Assembly: GCA_017436845.1 (NCBI GenBank)
Contig: JAFSCJ010000010.1
Span: forward strand, 1 to 64,000
From: Muribaculaceae bacterium
GTDB lineage: Bacteria > Bacteroidota > Bacteroidia > Bacteroidales > Muribaculaceae
Direction: 5' to 3'
Length of the DNA stretch: 64,000 bases
Shown here: piece after piece, positions 35,882-48,117 of the stretch
Layout of the letters: each line of letters starts with the position of its first letter
Numbering within the stretch: the first letter of the stretch is position 1
Position numbers and translations under genes: made by a program
Notes under the pieces: generated by a model
Told to the model about the DNA's origin: nothing
Databases searched by the model: none
What the model saw: only the letters and a program-made list of their open reading frames with translations

Positions 35882-36412
35882 ATGAGAAAGGAAGATAAAG
35901 CTCTAATCATAGAAAATATAGCAAAAACTCTTAATGAGTATAGTTGCTTTTACCTTGTAGAAACTGCTGGTTTGAATGCTGAAAAGACAAGTGAACTTCG
36001 TCGTGCTTGTAACAAAGCCGATATTAAACTCATGGTAGTTAAGAACACTTTACTTGAAAAAGCACTCGAATCGCTTGAAGGTGATTATTCTGAACTATAT
36101 TCTTCTCTTAAAGGTTCAACTTCAATCATGCTTTCTAACACCGGTAATGCTCCGGCTAAGTTGATTAAAGAAGTATTGAAAAAAGAGAAAGATGCAACTC
36201 TACCACGTTTCAAGGCAGCATATGTTGAAGAAACTATATATGTTGGTGCTGAAAATCTCGATACTCTTGTAACAATCAAGAGCAAGAACGAACTTATCGC
36301 CGACGTTATTGCACTCCTTCAATCTCCAGCCAAGAATGTTGTTTCAGCTCTTACTTCTGGTGGAACTAAACTACATGGCATACTTGAAACATTATCAAAC
36401 AAAGAAGCATAA
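35882..36412 (+). CDS. rplJ: 50S ribosomal protein L10
   Basis: The 176-residue uL10 has the N-terminal 23S-binding domain (YSCFYLVETAGLNAEKTSELR and VVKNTLLEKAL) and a C-terminal helix that holds L7/L12 dimers. Only 18 bases separate it from rplA, so no long autoregulatory L10 leader is present immediately upstream. Confidence 0.97.
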   Translation: MRKEDKALIIENIAKTLNEYSCFYLVETAGLNAEKTSELRRACNKADIKLMVVKNTLLEKALESLEGDYSELYSSLKGSTSIMLSNTGNAPAKLIKEVLKKEKDATLPRFKAAYVEETIYVGAENLDTLVTIKSKNELIADVIALLQSPAKNVVSALTSGGTKLHGILETLSNKEA

Positions 36413-36448
36413 TTAATTACAACAAAAACAATTAAAATTTAATATATC

Positions 36449-36826
36449 ATGGCAGATTTAAAAGCTTTTGCAGAACAACTCGTTAACCTTACAGTTAAGG
36501 AAGTAAACGAACTTGCTCAAATCCTCAAAGAAGAATACGGTATCGAACCTGCTGCTGCAGCTGTTGCAGTTGCTGCTGGTCCTGCTGCTGCTGGTGCAGC
36601 TGCTGCTGAAGAAAAATCTTCATTTGACGTAGTTCTTAAGAACGCTGGTGCTAGTAAACTTGCAGTTGTTAAGCTTGTGAAAGAACTTACTGGTCTTGGC
36701 TTGAAAGAAGCTAAAGAAATCGTAGACGGCGCACCAAGCGTTGTTAAAGAAGGTCTTGCTAAAGCTGACGCTGAAGGTCTTAAAAAACAATTGGAAGAAG
36801 CTGGCGCTGAAGTTGAACTTAAATAA
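36449..36826 (+). CDS. rplL: 50S ribosomal protein L7/L12
   Basis: The 125-residue bL12 has an N-terminal dimerisation domain, an Ala-rich hinge at about residues 36-52 and the C-terminal factor-binding domain ending GAEVELK, with [17 protein letters not shown] at its centre. The heavy use of a few codons indicates very high expression. Confidence 0.98.
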   Translation: MADLKAFAEQLVNLTVKEVNELAQILKEEYGIEPAAAAVAVAAGPAAAGAAAAEEKSSFDVVLKNAGASKLAVVKLVKELTGLGLKEAKEIVDGAPSVVKEGLAKADAEGLKKQLEEAGAEVELK

Positions 36827-36849
36827 TATTGCCTGAATTTCAGGTAATT

Positions 36850-36890
36850 AGGTTAAGAATCCTCATGGATGATGATTCTTAACCTTTTTG
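36850..36890 (+). terminator. Terminator/attenuator between rplL and rpoB
   Basis: A perfect 12-bp stem (AGGTTAAGAATC with GATTCTTAACCT) is followed by TTTTTG. Because rpoB starts 40 bases later without a clear TAnnTTTG box in between, partial read-through probably sets the ratio of polymerase to ribosomal protein mRNA. Confidence 0.85.
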
Positions 36891-36930
36891 TGTTATAATT
36901 TAATTTGAGTTCCCTTTAACGTTAATTTAG

Positions 36931-39900
36931 ATGTCAGTTTCAAATAATAAACCTCGCGTTAACTTCGCGTCGGTAAAGAATCCACTTCCTTACCCCGACT
37001 TCTTGGAGGTGCAATTGAAATCATTTAAAGATTTCTTGCAATTAGATACTCCTCCGGAAAAAAGAAATAATGAGGGTCTCTATAAAGTTTTTGCCGAGAA
37101 TTTCCCTATTGCTGACACTCGCAATAACTTTGTACTCGAGTTTCTCGACTATTATATCGATCCACCACGTTATACAATTGATGAGTGTCTTGAGCGTGGA
37201 TTGACTTATAGTGTCCCCCTCAAAGCAAAATTAAAATTATATTGTACCGACCCTGATCACGAAGATTTTGCTACCGTAATTCAGGATGTATATCTTGGTC
37301 CTATTCCATATATGACTGAGAAAGGGACTTTTGTTATTAATGGTGCTGAACGCGTAGTTGTTTCTCAACTTCACCGTTCTCCTGGTGTTTTCTTCGGACA
37401 AAGTACTCATGCTAACGGAACTAAGCTTTATTCAGCTCGTATTATTCCGTTCCGTGGATCTTGGATCGAATTTGCTACAGACATTAATAATGTTATGTAT
37501 GCTTACATCGATCGTAAGAAGAAACTTCCTGTAACAACACTCCTTCGTGCTATTGGTCTTGAAAGTGATAAGGACATCATCGAGATTTTTGGTCTTGCTG
37601 AGGAACTCAAAGTAAATAAAACCAATCTTAAGAAAGTTGTAGGTCGTAAACTTGCTGCCCGTGTATTGAAAACTTGGGTAGAAGACTTCGTTGATGAAGA
37701 TACAGGTGAAGTTGTGTCTATTGAGCGTAACGATGTTGTTATCGACCGTGAAACTGTTCTTGAAGAAGAACACATTCAAGAAATTCTTGATTCAGGTGTT
37801 GCAAATATTCTTTTACATAAAGAAAATGTGAATTCAAGTGATTATTCTATCATTTTCAATACTCTTCAAAAGGATACTAGTAACTCTGAAAAAGAAGCTA
37901 TTCAATATATCTATCGTCAACTTCGCAACGCGGAGCCACCGGATGATGCAAGTGCTCGCGAAGTCATAACTAATCTTTTCTTCTCGGAAAAACGTTATGA
38001 CCTTGGTGAAGTTGGTCGTTACCGTATAAACAAAAAACTTGATTTAGGTATTTCAATGGATGTAAAGGTCCTTACAAAAGAGGATATTATTGCAATCATT
38101 AAATATTTGATTGAGTTGATTAATTCAAAGACTGATGTCGATGATATTGACCACTTGAGTAACCGCCGTGTTCGCACAGTTGGTGAACAATTGTACAATC
38201 AATTTGGTGTTGGTTTAGCTCGTATGTCTCGTACAATTCGTGAACGTATGAATGTGCGTGACAATGAGGTGTTTACTCCTATTGATTTGATTAATGCGAA
38301 GACAATTTCGTCAGTAATCAACACCTACTTTGGTACAAATGCATTGTCTCAATTCATGGATCAAACCAACCCTCTTGCCGAAATGACACACAAACGTCGT
38401 ATGTCGGCTTTAGGCCCTGGTGGTCTTTCTCGTGAGCGTGCAGGTTTCGAGGTTCGTGACGTACACTATACTCACTATGGTCGTCTTTGTCCTATCGAAA
38501 CACCTGAAGGTCCAAACATCGGTCTTATTTCGTCTCTTTGTGTATATGCTAAAATCAATGATCTTGGTTTCATTGAAACTCCATATCGCAAAGTTGAAAA
38601 TTCTAAAGTTAACCTTAACAACGATGAGATAATCTATCTTGCTGCTGAAATCGAAGAAGGTAAAGTTATCGCTCAAGGTAATGCTCCATTGAATGATGAT
38701 GGTACATTTATCCGTGAACGAGTTAAGGCTCGTTTGGATGCCGATTTCCCTATTGTAGCTCCCGGTGAGGTGGAATTAATGGACGTGTCTCCAACTCAGA
38801 TTGCGTCTATTGCTGCATCGTTGATTCCGTTCCTTGAACATGATGACGCCAACCGTGCTCTCATGGGATCTAACATGATGCGCCAAGCTGTGCCTTTGTT
38901 GCGCTCAGAAGCGCCTATCGTGGGAACTGGTCTTGAAGGTCAACTTATACGTGACTCTCGTACTCAAATCACTGCTGAAGGAGCGGGTGTAATTGAATAT
39001 GTAGATTCAACAGTAATTCGTATTCGTTACGACCGTACAGAGGACGAAGAATTTGTATCATTTGAAGATTCTGTAAAAGAATACAGCATACCTAAGTTCC
39101 GTAAAACTAACCAAAGCACAACAATTGACCTTCGCCCTATCTGTGAAAAAGGTCAACGTGTAACTGAAGGTGAAATCCTTACTGAAGGATATTCAACAGA
39201 AAATGGCGAACTTGCTCTTGGTCGCAACCTTAAAGTGGCGTTCATGCCTTGGAAAGGTTACAACTATGAGGACGCGATTGTGTTGAACGAACGTGTTGTG
39301 CGTGAAGATATCTTGACTTCTGTTCACGTTGATGAATATTCTCTTGAAGTGCGCGAAACAAAACGCGGTATGGAAGAGTTGACATCTGATATTCCAAACG
39401 TGAGCGAAGATGCTACAAAGGATCTTGATGAAAGAGGTATCATTCGCATTGGTGCGCATGTTGTTCCCGGTGACATCATGATTGGTAAGATTACTCCTAA
39501 GGGAGAATCAGATCCAACACCGGAAGAAAAATTGCTCCGCGCTATCTTTGGTGATAAAGCTGGTGATGTTAAAGATGCATCATTGAAAGCATCTCCTTCA
39601 CTTAAAGGTGTAGTAATCGGAACTAATCTATTCTCTCGTGCAGCTAAGAAGAAGAAAACTAAGAGTGCTAATGCTCAACTTCCTAAGCTTGACGAAGAAT
39701 ATGAAGCAAGACAAGATGCACTAAAGAATGTTCTTGTTGATAAGTTGATGACATTGACTCAAGGCAAGACTTCTCAAGGTGTAAAAGATTTTATTGGCTC
39801 TGACATTATTGCTAAGGGAGCTAAGTTTACCGCTGCAATGTTGAAAGATATTGACTATGATACAATCAACTTGAGCAAGTGGACATCTGATGCACATGCT

Positions 39901-40743
39901 AACGATATGATTCGTGCAACAATCGTCAACTATTTGCGCAAATCAAAAGAAATCGAAGCAGAATTGCGTCGTAAGAAATTTGATATTTCAATCGGAGATG
40001 AACTCCCTTCAGGGATTATGCAAATGGCAAAAGTTTATATTGCCAAGAAGCGTAAGATCAGCGTAGGGGACAAGATGGCAGGTCGTCACGGTAACAAGGG
40101 TATTGTATCACGTATCGTACGTCAAGAAGATATGCCATTCCTTGCTGATGGTACTCCTGTAGATATCGTTCTTAACCCTCTTGGTGTGCCTTCTCGTATG
40201 AACTTGGGTCAGATTTTTGAAACAGTTCTTGGTTGGGCAGGTGCAACACTTGGAGAGAAATTTGCAACACCAATTTTTGATGGAGCAAGTCTTGATGACC
40301 TTAATGAATGGACTGATAAAGCAGGTCTTCCAAGATATGGTAAAACATATTTGTATGATGGTGGTACGGGTGAACGCTTTGACCAACCTGCAACAGTGGG
40401 TGTGATCTACATGCTGAAACTCGGTCACATGGTTGAAGATAAGATGCACGCACGTAGCATTGGTCCATACTCATTAATTACTCAACAACCTCTTGGCGGT
40501 AAAGCTCAATTTGGTGGTCAACGTTTCGGGGAAATGGAAGTTTGGGCGCTTGAAGCATTCGGCGCTGCACACATTCTTCAAGAAATTTTGACAGTCAAGA
40601 GTGATGACGTAACAGGTCGTAGCAAGGCATATGAGGCTATTGTTAAGGGCGAGCCAATGCCACCGGCAGGTATCCCCGAATCTCTCAACGTACTCCTTCA
40701 CGAACTTCGTGGTTTAGGATTGAGCGTGAACTTAGAACAATAA
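36931..40743 (+). CDS. rpoB: RNA polymerase beta subunit
   Basis: The 1270-residue beta subunit is complete, with the fork loop and rifampicin pocket. The segment [19 protein letters not shown], then [10 protein letters not shown], keeps Asp, His and Ser at the positions of E. coli 516, 526 and 531, so no common rifampicin-resistance change is seen. The Bacteroidetes-type insertion with a Lys-rich stretch ([13 protein letters not shown]) lies near residue 910. rpoC follows after 22 bases. Confidence 0.98.
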   Translation: MSVSNNKPRVNFASVKNPLPYPDFLEVQLKSFKDFLQLDTPPEKRNNEGLYKVFAENFPIADTRNNFVLEFLDYYIDPPRYTIDECLERGLTYSVPLKAKLKLYCTDPDHEDFATVIQDVYLGPIPYMTEKGTFVINGAERVVVSQLHRSPGVFFGQSTHANGTKLYSARIIPFRGSWIEFATDINNVMYAYIDRKKKLPVTTLLRAIGLESDKDIIEIFGLAEELKVNKTNLKKVVGRKLAARVLKTWVEDFVDEDTGEVVSIERNDVVIDRETVLEEEHIQEILDSGVANILLHKENVNSSDYSIIFNTLQKDTSNSEKEAIQYIYRQLRNAEPPDDASAREVITNLFFSEKRYDLGEVGRYRINKKLDLGISMDVKVLTKEDIIAIIKYLIELINSKTDVDDIDHLSNRRVRTVGEQLYNQFGVGLARMSRTIRERMNVRDNEVFTPIDLINAKTISSVINTYFGTNALSQFMDQTNPLAEMTHKRRMSALGPGGLSRERAGFEVRDVHYTHYGRLCPIETPEGPNIGLISSLCVYAKINDLGFIETPYRKVENSKVNLNNDEIIYLAAEIEEGKVIAQGNAPLNDDGTFIRERVKARLDADFPIVAPGEVELMDVSPTQIASIAASLIPFLEHDDANRALMGSNMMRQAVPLLRSEAPIVGTGLEGQLIRDSRTQITAEGAGVIEYVDSTVIRIRYDRTEDEEFVSFEDSVKEYSIPKFRKTNQSTTIDLRPICEKGQRVTEGEILTEGYSTENGELALGRNLKVAFMPWKGYNYEDAIVLNERVVREDILTSVHVDEYSLEVRETKRGMEELTSDIPNVSEDATKDLDERGIIRIGAHVVPGDIMIGKITPKGESDPTPEEKLLRAIFGDKAGDVKDASLKASPSLKGVVIGTNLFSRAAKKKKTKSANAQLPKLDEEYEARQDALKNVLVDKLMTLTQGKTSQGVKDFIGSDIIAKGAKFTAAMLKDIDYDTINLSKWTSDAHANDMIRATIVNYLRKSKEIEAELRRKKFDISIGDELPSGIMQMAKVYIAKKRKISVGDKMAGRHGNKGIVSRIVRQEDMPFLADGTPVDIVLNPLGVPSRMNLGQIFETVLGWAGATLGEKFATPIFDGASLDDLNEWTDKAGLPRYGKTYLYDGGTGERFDQPATVGVIYMLKLGHMVEDKMHARSIGPYSLITQQPLGGKAQFGGQRFGEMEVWALEAFGAAHILQEILTVKSDDVTGRSKAYEAIVKGEPMPPAGIPESLNVLLHELRGLGLSVNLEQ

Positions 40744-40765
40744 AAATTCTTTTTACAACTAAAAT

Positions 40766-43700
40766 ATGGCTTTTAGAAAAGAAAATAAGATAAAAACCGG
40801 TTTCTCTAAAATTTCTATCGGGCTTGCTTCGCCAGAAGAAATTTTGGAAAAATCAAGCGGTGAGGTACTGAAGCCTGAAACCATTAACTATCGTACATAT
40901 AAGCCAGAACGTGACGGTTTATTCTGCGAACGCATTTTCGGTCCTGTAAAAGACTATGAATGTCATTGCGGTAAGTATAAACGCATTCGTTACAAAGGTA
41001 TTGTGTGTGATCGTTGCGGTGTAGAGGTTACAGAGAAAAAAGTGCGTCGCGAACGCATGGGACACATCAAACTTGTTGTGCCTGTTGCTCACATTTGGTA
41101 TTTCCGCTCACTACCTAACAAGATAGGTTACTTGCTCGGGCTTCCTTCAAAAAAACTTGATGCAGTGATTTATTATGAACGTTATGTGGTTATCCAAGCA
41201 GGTAATGTTGAGAATGTACAAGAATACGATTTGCTTTCTGAAGAAGAATATTTCGATATCGTAGATAAACTTCCAAAAGAAAACCAATACCTTGAGGACT
41301 CAGATCCTAACAAGTTCATCGCTAAAATGGGAGCTGAGGCAATTTATGATTTATTGCAACGTCTTGACCTTGATGACCTTTCTTATAAATTGCGTCATCA
41401 AGCCAATACTGACGGATCTCAACAACGCAAGACTGAAGCATTGAAACGTCTGCAAGTAGTGGAATCATTCCGTGCTTCTCGTCATCGCAACAAACCTGAA
41501 TGGATGATTCTTCAAGCTGTACCTGTAATTCCACCCGAATTACGTCCATTGGTTCCGCTTGATGGAGGTCGTTTCGCTACGAGTGACTTGAATGACTTGT
41601 ATCGTCGCGTAATCATCCGCAATAATCGTTTGAAACGATTAATTGAGATTAAAGCTCCTGAAGTAATCTTGCGTAACGAAAAACGCATGCTTCAAGAAGC
41701 TGTTGACTCATTACTTGATAATTCTCGCAAATCATCAGCCGTTAAGACTGAAGCTAATCGTCCTCTCAAGTCTCTTTCTGATAGCTTGAAAGGAAAACAA
41801 GGTCGTTTCCGTCAAAACCTTCTTGGTAAACGTGTTGACTACTCTGCTCGTTCGGTAATCGTCGTAGGTCCTGAACTTAAGATGCATGAGTGTGGTTTGC
41901 CTAAAAATATGGCTGCTGAACTTTACAAACCATTTGTTATCCGTAAACTTATCGAGCGTGGTATTGTAAAAACAGTAAAATCAGCTAAGAAAATTGTTGA
42001 CCGCAAGGAACCTGTCGTATGGGATATCCTTGAGCACGTAATGAAAGGACACCCAGTGTTGCTTAACCGTGCCCCAACTCTTCACCGTCTTGGTATTCAA
42101 GCATTCCAACCTAAGATGATTGAAGGAAAGGCTATCCAATTGCACCCACTTGCATGTACTGCGTTCAACGCCGACTTCGACGGTGACCAAATGGCTGTTC
42201 ACTTGCCTCTTGGTAATGAAGCTATTCTTGAAGCTCAAATGTTGATGCTTGGTGCTCACAATATCTTGAACCCTGCTAATGGTGCGCCTATTACAGTCCC
42301 TTCTCAAGACATGGTACTTGGTCTTTACTATATCACAAAATTGCGTAAAGGCGATAAAGGTGAGGGCTTTAAATTCTATGGTCCCGAAGAGGCAGAAATC
42401 GCATATAACGAAGGTCGTGTAACGCTTCATGCTCCAATCTCTGTTGTCGTAGATGACATTGATGAAAATGGAAATAAAGTAAAACGTCTTGTTGAAAATA
42501 CTTCTGTTGGACGTGTCCTTGTTAACCAATATGTGCCTGAAGAAATAGGTTACGTTAACCAAATTTTGTCAAAGAAATCTTTGCGTGATATTATCGGTAA
42601 AGTAATTAAGAGCTGTGGTATCCCACGTTCTGCACAATTCCTTGACGATATCAAGAACCTTGGTTATAAGATGGCATTCAAGGGTGGTTTGTCATTCAAT
42701 CTTGGAGACGTGCTAATCCCTGCTGAAAAAGAACAATTGGTTAAAGAGGGTAATGAACAAGTTCAAGAAGTGATGAATAACTATTCTATGGGATTCATTA
42801 CTAATAATGAACGTTACAATCAGATAATTGATATTTGGACACACGTTAACTCACGTTTGTCTGATACATTGATGAAGCAATTAACTGCTGACCAGCAAGG
42901 TTTCAACCCGGTATTCATGATGCTTGATTCAGGTGCTCGTGGTTCTAAAGACCAGATACGTCAGCTTTCAGGTATGCGTGGTCTTATGGCTAAACCTCAA
43001 AAAGCCGGTGCTGAAGGTGGTCAAATTATTGAGAACCCTATCCTTGCCAACTTTAAGGAAGGTCTATCAGTGCTTGAGTACTTTATCTCTACTCACGGTG
43101 CTCGTAAAGGTCTTGCCGATACAGCGTTAAAGACAGCTGACGCAGGTTACTTGACTCGTCGTCTTGTTGACGTTGCCCACGATGTGATTATTCACGAAGA
43201 AGACTGTGGAACATTGCGTGGCCTTGTATGTACTGAAGTTAAGAACAATGACGACGTTGTTGCTTCTCTTGGAGAACGCATTCTTGGTCGTGTTTCGGTT
43301 CATGATATTGTTGACCCAACGACAGGAGAAGTTATCGTTGCAGCAGGTGAAGAAATCAACGAAGTAGCTGCTGATCGCATCAATGCATCTCCAATCGAAT
43401 CTGTAGAAATTCGCTCGGTTCTCACTTGTGAGTCTAAGAAAGGTGTTTGTGCTAAATGTTACGGGCGTAACTTGTCAAACAACCGTCTAGTTCAAAAAGG
43501 TGAAGCTGTCGGCGTAATTGCAGCACAATCAATTGGTGAGCCAGGTACTCAGTTGACACTTCGTACATTCCACGTCGGTGGGGTTGCGTCAAACATCGCT
43601 GCTGTTTCATCAGTAACATCTCGATACGAAGGGGTTCTTGAAATAGATGAACTTCGAACAGTGACAACTGAAGAACTTGACGCTAATGGACGACCTGTAG

Positions 43701-45034
43701 AAGTTGTCATCGGTCGACTTGCTGAAATGCGCATTATCGATCCAAAAACTAAGATGATGTTGACAAATGCTAATATCCCTTATGGTTCTAAACTATATTT
43801 CCAAAATGGAGAAACAGTTAAGAAGGGAGATGTAATTTGTGAATGGGATCCATTTAATGCCGTTATTGTCTCTGAAGTAGCAGGTAAGATTAGTTTCGAA
43901 AATGTTATTGAAAACGTAACTTATCGTGTAGATGCTGACGAACAATCAGGTCTTCGCGAAAAGATTATCATCGAATCTAAAGATCGTACTAAAGTTCCTG
44001 AAGCAAATATTCTTGATGCTAATGGACAAATCGTTAAAACGTATGCTCTTCCTGTGGGCGCACACTTGATGGTTGAAGATGGAGATGAACTTCGTGCCGG
44101 AGAAATCTTCGTCAAGATACCTCGTGCTACAGGTGGCGCTGGTGACATCACCGGTGGTCTCCCTCGTGTAACTGAGTTGTTCGAAGCTCGCAACCCATCT
44201 AACCCTGCAATCGTTTCAGAAATCGATGGTGAGGTTAAGTTTGGTAAAGTAAAACGTGGTAACCGCGAAATCTCGGTAACATCTAAGATTGGTGAAGTTA
44301 AGAAATATCTTGTGCCATTGTCAAAGCAAATTCTTGTTCAAGAAAATGACTATGTGCGTGCCGGAACACCACTTTCTGATGGCGCTATAACGCCTGCTGA
44401 TATTCTTAACATCATGGGACCAACTGCAGTTCAAGATTATATAGTGAACGAAGTTCAAGATGTATACCGTATGCAAGGAGTGAAGATTAACGACAAACAC
44501 TTTGAGGTTATCGTGCGTCAAATGATGCGTAAGGTTAACATTCTTGATCCGGGTGACACAAGTTTCCTTGAACAGCAAGTTGTTGATAAACGTGATTTCA
44601 TGGAAGAAAATGATCGCATTTGGGGTAAAAAAGTGGTTGTCGATGCCGGAGATTCTGACTCAGTTAAACCAGGTCAAATCATCACCGCTCGCAAACTTCG
44701 TGATGAGAACTCCGCACTTAAACGTCGCGACCTCAAACCAATCGAAGTGCGTGATGCTGTTCCAGCAACATCGGAACAGATACTTCAAGGTATCACTCGT
44801 GCTGCTCTTCAAACTTCAAGCTTCATGTCAGCTGCATCATTCCAAGAAACAACCAAAGTTCTTAATGAGGCCGCTATCAATGGAAAAACTGACTCACTTG
44901 AGGGCATGAAAGAAAACGTAATCTGTGGACACTTGATTCCTGCGGGTACAGGACTTCGTGAATACGAGCGTCTTGTAGTAGGAAGTAAAGATGACATTGA
45001 AGGAGTTTTTGGTACATCAGATATGATTAAGTAA
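40766..45034 (+). CDS. rpoC: RNA polymerase beta' subunit
   Basis: The 1422-residue beta' subunit has the N-terminal zinc ribbon ([13 protein letters not shown] then CDRC), the active-site Mg motif [14 protein letters not shown] and the second zinc site ([22 protein letters not shown]). The bridge helix and trigger loop are intact. It ends the secE-rpoC gene string and is followed by a strong terminator. Confidence 0.98.
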   Translation: MAFRKENKIKTGFSKISIGLASPEEILEKSSGEVLKPETINYRTYKPERDGLFCERIFGPVKDYECHCGKYKRIRYKGIVCDRCGVEVTEKKVRRERMGHIKLVVPVAHIWYFRSLPNKIGYLLGLPSKKLDAVIYYERYVVIQAGNVENVQEYDLLSEEEYFDIVDKLPKENQYLEDSDPNKFIAKMGAEAIYDLLQRLDLDDLSYKLRHQANTDGSQQRKTEALKRLQVVESFRASRHRNKPEWMILQAVPVIPPELRPLVPLDGGRFATSDLNDLYRRVIIRNNRLKRLIEIKAPEVILRNEKRMLQEAVDSLLDNSRKSSAVKTEANRPLKSLSDSLKGKQGRFRQNLLGKRVDYSARSVIVVGPELKMHECGLPKNMAAELYKPFVIRKLIERGIVKTVKSAKKIVDRKEPVVWDILEHVMKGHPVLLNRAPTLHRLGIQAFQPKMIEGKAIQLHPLACTAFNADFDGDQMAVHLPLGNEAILEAQMLMLGAHNILNPANGAPITVPSQDMVLGLYYITKLRKGDKGEGFKFYGPEEAEIAYNEGRVTLHAPISVVVDDIDENGNKVKRLVENTSVGRVLVNQYVPEEIGYVNQILSKKSLRDIIGKVIKSCGIPRSAQFLDDIKNLGYKMAFKGGLSFNLGDVLIPAEKEQLVKEGNEQVQEVMNNYSMGFITNNERYNQIIDIWTHVNSRLSDTLMKQLTADQQGFNPVFMMLDSGARGSKDQIRQLSGMRGLMAKPQKAGAEGGQIIENPILANFKEGLSVLEYFISTHGARKGLADTALKTADAGYLTRRLVDVAHDVIIHEEDCGTLRGLVCTEVKNNDDVVASLGERILGRVSVHDIVDPTTGEVIVAAGEEINEVAADRINASPIESVEIRSVLTCESKKGVCAKCYGRNLSNNRLVQKGEAVGVIAAQSIGEPGTQLTLRTFHVGGVASNIAAVSSVTSRYEGVLEIDELRTVTTEELDANGRPVEVVIGRLAEMRIIDPKTKMMLTNANIPYGSKLYFQNGETVKKGDVICEWDPFNAVIVSEVAGKISFENVIENVTYRVDADEQSGLREKIIIESKDRTKVPEANILDANGQIVKTYALPVGAHLMVEDGDELRAGEIFVKIPRATGGAGDITGGLPRVTELFEARNPSNPAIVSEIDGEVKFGKVKRGNREISVTSKIGEVKKYLVPLSKQILVQENDYVRAGTPLSDGAITPADILNIMGPTAVQDYIVNEVQDVYRMQGVKINDKHFEVIVRQMMRKVNILDPGDTSFLEQQVVDKRDFMEENDRIWGKKVVVDAGDSDSVKPGQIITARKLRDENSALKRRDLKPIEVRDAVPATSEQILQGITRAALQTSSFMSAASFQETTKVLNEAAINGKTDSLEGMKENVICGHLIPAGTGLREYERLVVGSKDDIEGVFGTSDMIK

Positions 45035-45054
45035 TTATTTCTTAATTATGTTAG

Positions 45055-45086
45055 AAGGGTGTGTTTTATAACACACCCTTTTTTAT
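45055..45086 (+). terminator. Terminator of the rpoBC operon
   Basis: AAGGGTGTGTT and AACACACCCTT form an 11-bp stem around a short loop, followed by TTTTTT. Confidence 0.92.
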
Positions 45087-45101
45087 TATAAAATAATTCG
45101 C

Positions 45102-45109
45102 TATATTTG
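45102..45109 (+). promoter_or_regulatory. Promoter -7 element for the small secreted protein
   Basis: TATATTTG lies 29 bases before the ATG at 45139. Confidence 0.55.
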
Positions 45110-45138
45110 CTAAAATAAATTAAAAATTAAAACAACAA

Positions 45139-45618
45139 ATGCAAGTAAAAAAAGTTATTTTTTTAATGCTGTTCTTTATTCTATTTGCTATAAGTAAAGT
45201 AATGGCATCAGGGAATCTATATGATTTTGTGGTGTGGCAAATCAGTGGTGAGAAAGTTAAATATTCATTGACTGAAAATCCAAAAGTATCTCATAATGGA
45301 ACAAATTTAGTTGTTACAACTACATCAGCATCTATAATGTATGATGTAGCCAATATTGTAAAATTTACAATTGAAGAATCTTCAGGAGTAGAAGAAGTTA
45401 CAGAAAATCAAACCGAAATTGTAGTAAAAAGCAATGTCCTATATTTATCAGGATTTGCGATGAACATTAAAGTTGTTATTTCAGATATAACAGGGAAATT
45501 TGTTTACACTGGCTGTACTGATGAAAATGGAACTTTGAGTATCGATTTCTCAGAATACGGAGCAGGTGTTTATGTAGTTTCTTCTAATAGTGTTAATTGT
45601 AAAATTATAAAGAAATGA
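45139..45618 (+). CDS. Small secreted protein with T9SS-type C-terminal domain
   Basis: The 159-residue protein has a signal peptide (1-23). The first half resembles the extension found before sorting domains in Bacteroidales (YDFVVWQISGEKVKYSLTE, then DVANIVKFTIEE). The last 60 residues look like a type A sorting domain: strands around MNIKVVISDITGKFVY, GTLSIDFSEYGAGVYVV and a basic end CKIIKK. There is no catalytic domain, so it may be the carrier or C-terminal remnant of a larger secreted protein. The decayed glycosidase follows directly, and the two may once have been one gene or an operon. Confidence 0.6.
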   Translation: MQVKKVIFLMLFFILFAISKVMASGNLYDFVVWQISGEKVKYSLTENPKVSHNGTNLVVTTTSASIMYDVANIVKFTIEESSGVEEVTENQTEIVVKSNVLYLSGFAMNIKVVISDITGKFVYTGCTDENGTLSIDFSEYGAGVYVVSSNSVNCKIIKK

Positions 45619-46754
45619 AAGTTGAGTAATTTTTGCAATAGCACTTGTAATATCTATATTTACTGTTGATGTAAATGCGCAGGCCTGATTGTAAACAAGA
45701 AAGATGGAGGACAAACCAACACGATCTATCGGGCATTAGACAATATCTCTACTTATATTGATGGTTCAAATAATTCCGGAGTTATAATAACTCGTAAGGG
45801 TGGCTCCCAAACTACAGTTCCAAATACAGAATTTGAAAGCATAATTCCTTATGCTGAAGTTCCACTTATCAGGTCGCGAAATTGGTAATGGCGAAAATGT
45901 GGGTTGGTCTAATGTAACAGCAACAGTTGAAGGAACCCATGGCGCTATCCCTGATTATATATACATTTATAAAGCAACCAGATTACAAAATAAGAACTGT
46001 GTAGTATACATTGCTGTGGAAGATTTGGATAAGGTGACTTTTAATGTGTTGGGAGATGCTAATTCATTAAAACACCATCAACACAATATAATTCAGCCAA
46101 AGTTACTATATTGATGAATGGTGGTTATTTTTACCAAAACTCTCTCAGCTATATTATGCGTAATGGTCAGCTTATTTCTCCTAACGTGCAAGTAGATTCG
46201 CCAGACTGGACTCAGACATATTACTACATGTCACGTGGAACATTTGCTCAAAATTAAGATGGAACAATTGAGGTAAATTGGGTTTATACACAAACTGAAT
46301 TATTGTGGCGGTATAACAGTTCTTATCCCACATCTATGCCTCTTGAAAATGGTAGTATCCCAATGGCTGATTATCCTGCCGGAGGAAAAGCTATTCTCAG
46401 CAGATACTGTTGCAGGTGGAGGTCCCGTATTGCTTAAGGATGGTGTAATCTCACTCACTATGATGAATACTTCCCGTTAATGTTGACTAAAGTAGACCTC
46501 GAACTGAATTAGGTTATAATCCAACAACCAATCGAATTGTATTCTTTGCTTGTGCAGTAGATGAAATACTATATGTTAATGGATTTACATTGACTGATTT
46601 GTGCTATATATTCCAAGATTTTGGATGTACTGAAGCAATAAACCTCGATTGTGGTGGCTCTACAGTTAATATGATAAATGGTAAACACATATTTGCTCCG
46701 TCCATTGGAACACAATTCAGTAGGGAGTTGTGTAACTTTGGAATAATCGACTAA
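45617..46754 (+). pseudogene. Decayed secreted phosphodiester glycosidase (NAGPA-like)
   Basis: Pieces of one protein can be read across shifting frames. They include LIVNKKDGGQTNTIYRALDN near 45689, then FHLSGREIGNGENVGWSNV in another frame, ILMNGGYFYQNSLSYIMRNG near 46110, AGGGPVLLKDGVISL near 46410 and EAINLDCGGSTVNMINGK near 46635. NGGYF, AGGGPVLL and the NLDGGGS-like stretch are the hallmarks of the phosphodiester glycosidase family. At least three frameshifts and several stops (for example the TAA after AQN near 46256) show it is dead. The signal-peptide region at the start is also broken. Confidence 0.8.
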
Positions 46755-46762
46755 TTTATAGG

Positions 46763-46800
46763 TAAAATAAGAGGCATTGTAGCATTGTCTCTTATTTTTA
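46763..46800. terminator. Bidirectional terminator between the pseudogene and queA
   Basis: AAATAAGAG and CTCTTATTT with flanking A and T runs form a hairpin with a 15-base loop, reaching the queA stop codon. It would serve the convergent units on both sides. Confidence 0.6.
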
Positions 46801-48009
46801 TAGTAGTAATGAAGCGTCGCCATAACTGAGGAAGCGGAAATCTTTTTCAAGGGCGAAATCATACATCGCTTTCCAATCTCCATCGACAAATGCCGATACA
46901 AGGAGTAGTAGTGTTGATTGTGGCTGATGAAAATTGGTTATTATTCCCTTTACGATCTGATATTTATACCCTGGAGCAATTATCACGCGAGTAGAAGCTA
47001 TCAAACGATCTTCTCCTGTTTCATCAAGATGTCTTAGAATTGCGTTTAAAGACTCTTTTACCGGTAAATGAGGATGGCTATCGCTATATGGATACCATTG
47101 TGGCAGTTCATTGGCTGGTAATCCTTGATATAATAGGCAACCGATGTGATATAGACTTTCAAGAGTGCGAACTGATGTTGTTCCTACAGCCACAACATCA
47201 CGTTCAGTTGACGCAAGTTCTTCGATGAGAGAGCGAGGTACAGCAATAAACTCACTGTGCATCTCATGTTCTCCGATGTTCTCACTTTTTACCGGTTGAA
47301 ATGTCCCTGCACCCACATGTAGAGTCAGCTCGCGTCGAGGTATCCCACGTTTAGAAATTGCATTGAGAACATCATCGGTGAAATGTAAGCCGGCAGTAGG
47401 AGCCGCAACAGATCCGTCAATGTGAGAATAGACTGTTTGGTAATCAGAGCTATCACTTTCTTCGGTTGAACGATTGAGATAGGGCGGAATGGGAATTTCT
47501 CCTGCGGCTTCAATAATCTGGGCAAAAGTAACATCGTTGTTATCCCATGAAAACATTACAACAGAGGCATTTCCTTCCTTGTTTATGCGAGTAGCATTAA
47601 GCGAGATAACTGTATCATTGACATTTACATCTAAAGAGAGAGAACCCTGTTTCCATCGCTTTGAGTTGCCTACAAAGCAGAGCCATGAACATTGTGCAGT
47701 AGATGCGAAGCTCACCGCATAGTCGCGAGGCTCAACAGGCTCAAGACAGAATATTTCGATTAAAGCGCCACCATCGCCTTTGCGAAAACGCAGGCGAGCG
47801 TTAATCACACGCGTGTTGTTATAAATGAGCATTGAATTGTCAGGTAATAAATCGGGTATTTCAGCGAAAATATGTTCCGAAATGTTGCCATTACTATCCC
47901 TAACAAGCAGTTTGCACTTGTCTCTTTCAGTTAGAGGATGTTTAGCAATGCGCTCATCAGGCAACGGATAATTATATTCCTCAATTCTAATGTCTTTAAT
48001 ATTTGTCAT
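46798..48009 (-). CDS. queA: S-adenosylmethionine:tRNA ribosyltransferase-isomerase
   Basis: The 403-residue enzyme transfers and isomerises the ribosyl part of SAM onto preQ1 at tRNA position 34 to give epoxyqueuosine. Motifs include the N-terminal YPLPDERIAKHPL, DGSVAAPTAGLHFT, LHVGAGTFQPVKSENI and the C-terminal TNFHQPQSTLLLLVSAF. The length is slightly above average because of insertions around residues 280-310. It is monocistronic, with a promoter at 48032-48039. Confidence 0.96.
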   Translation of the reverse strand: MTNIKDIRIEEYNYPLPDERIAKHPLTERDKCKLLVRDSNGNISEHIFAEIPDLLPDNSMLIYNNTRVINARLRFRKGDGGALIEIFCLEPVEPRDYAVSFASTAQCSWLCFVGNSKRWKQGSLSLDVNVNDTVISLNATRINKEGNASVVMFSWDNNDVTFAQIIEAAGEIPIPPYLNRSTEESDSSDYQTVYSHIDGSVAAPTAGLHFTDDVLNAISKRGIPRRELTLHVGAGTFQPVKSENIGEHEMHSEFIAVPRSLIEELASTERDVVAVGTTSVRTLESLYHIGCLLYQGLPANELPQWYPYSDSHPHLPVKESLNAILRHLDETGEDRLIASTRVIIAPGYKYQIVKGIITNFHQPQSTLLLLVSAFVDGDWKAMYDFALEKDFRFLSYGDASLLL

Positions 48010-48031
48010 CGTCTAATAAAGTATTTAACCA

Positions 48032-48039
48032 CAAAGTTA
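48032..48039 (-). promoter_or_regulatory. Promoter -7 element for queA
   Basis: TAACTTTG on the minus strand lies 22 bases upstream of queA. On the other strand, TAACTTTA at 48083-48090 is a weaker candidate for the divergent gene. Confidence 0.55.
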
Positions 48040-48117
48040 GTAATTGTCGGGGTAATATGTCGGTCGGTTGGGTAAAAAGGTGTAACTTTACACAATAATT
48101 TTTCAAAATAGAGAGTA

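Noticed and set aside
45851..46114. Independent 87-residue gene
   Set aside because: It is one in-frame fragment of the decayed phosphodiester glycosidase; the family's NGGYF motif continues in another frame directly after it.
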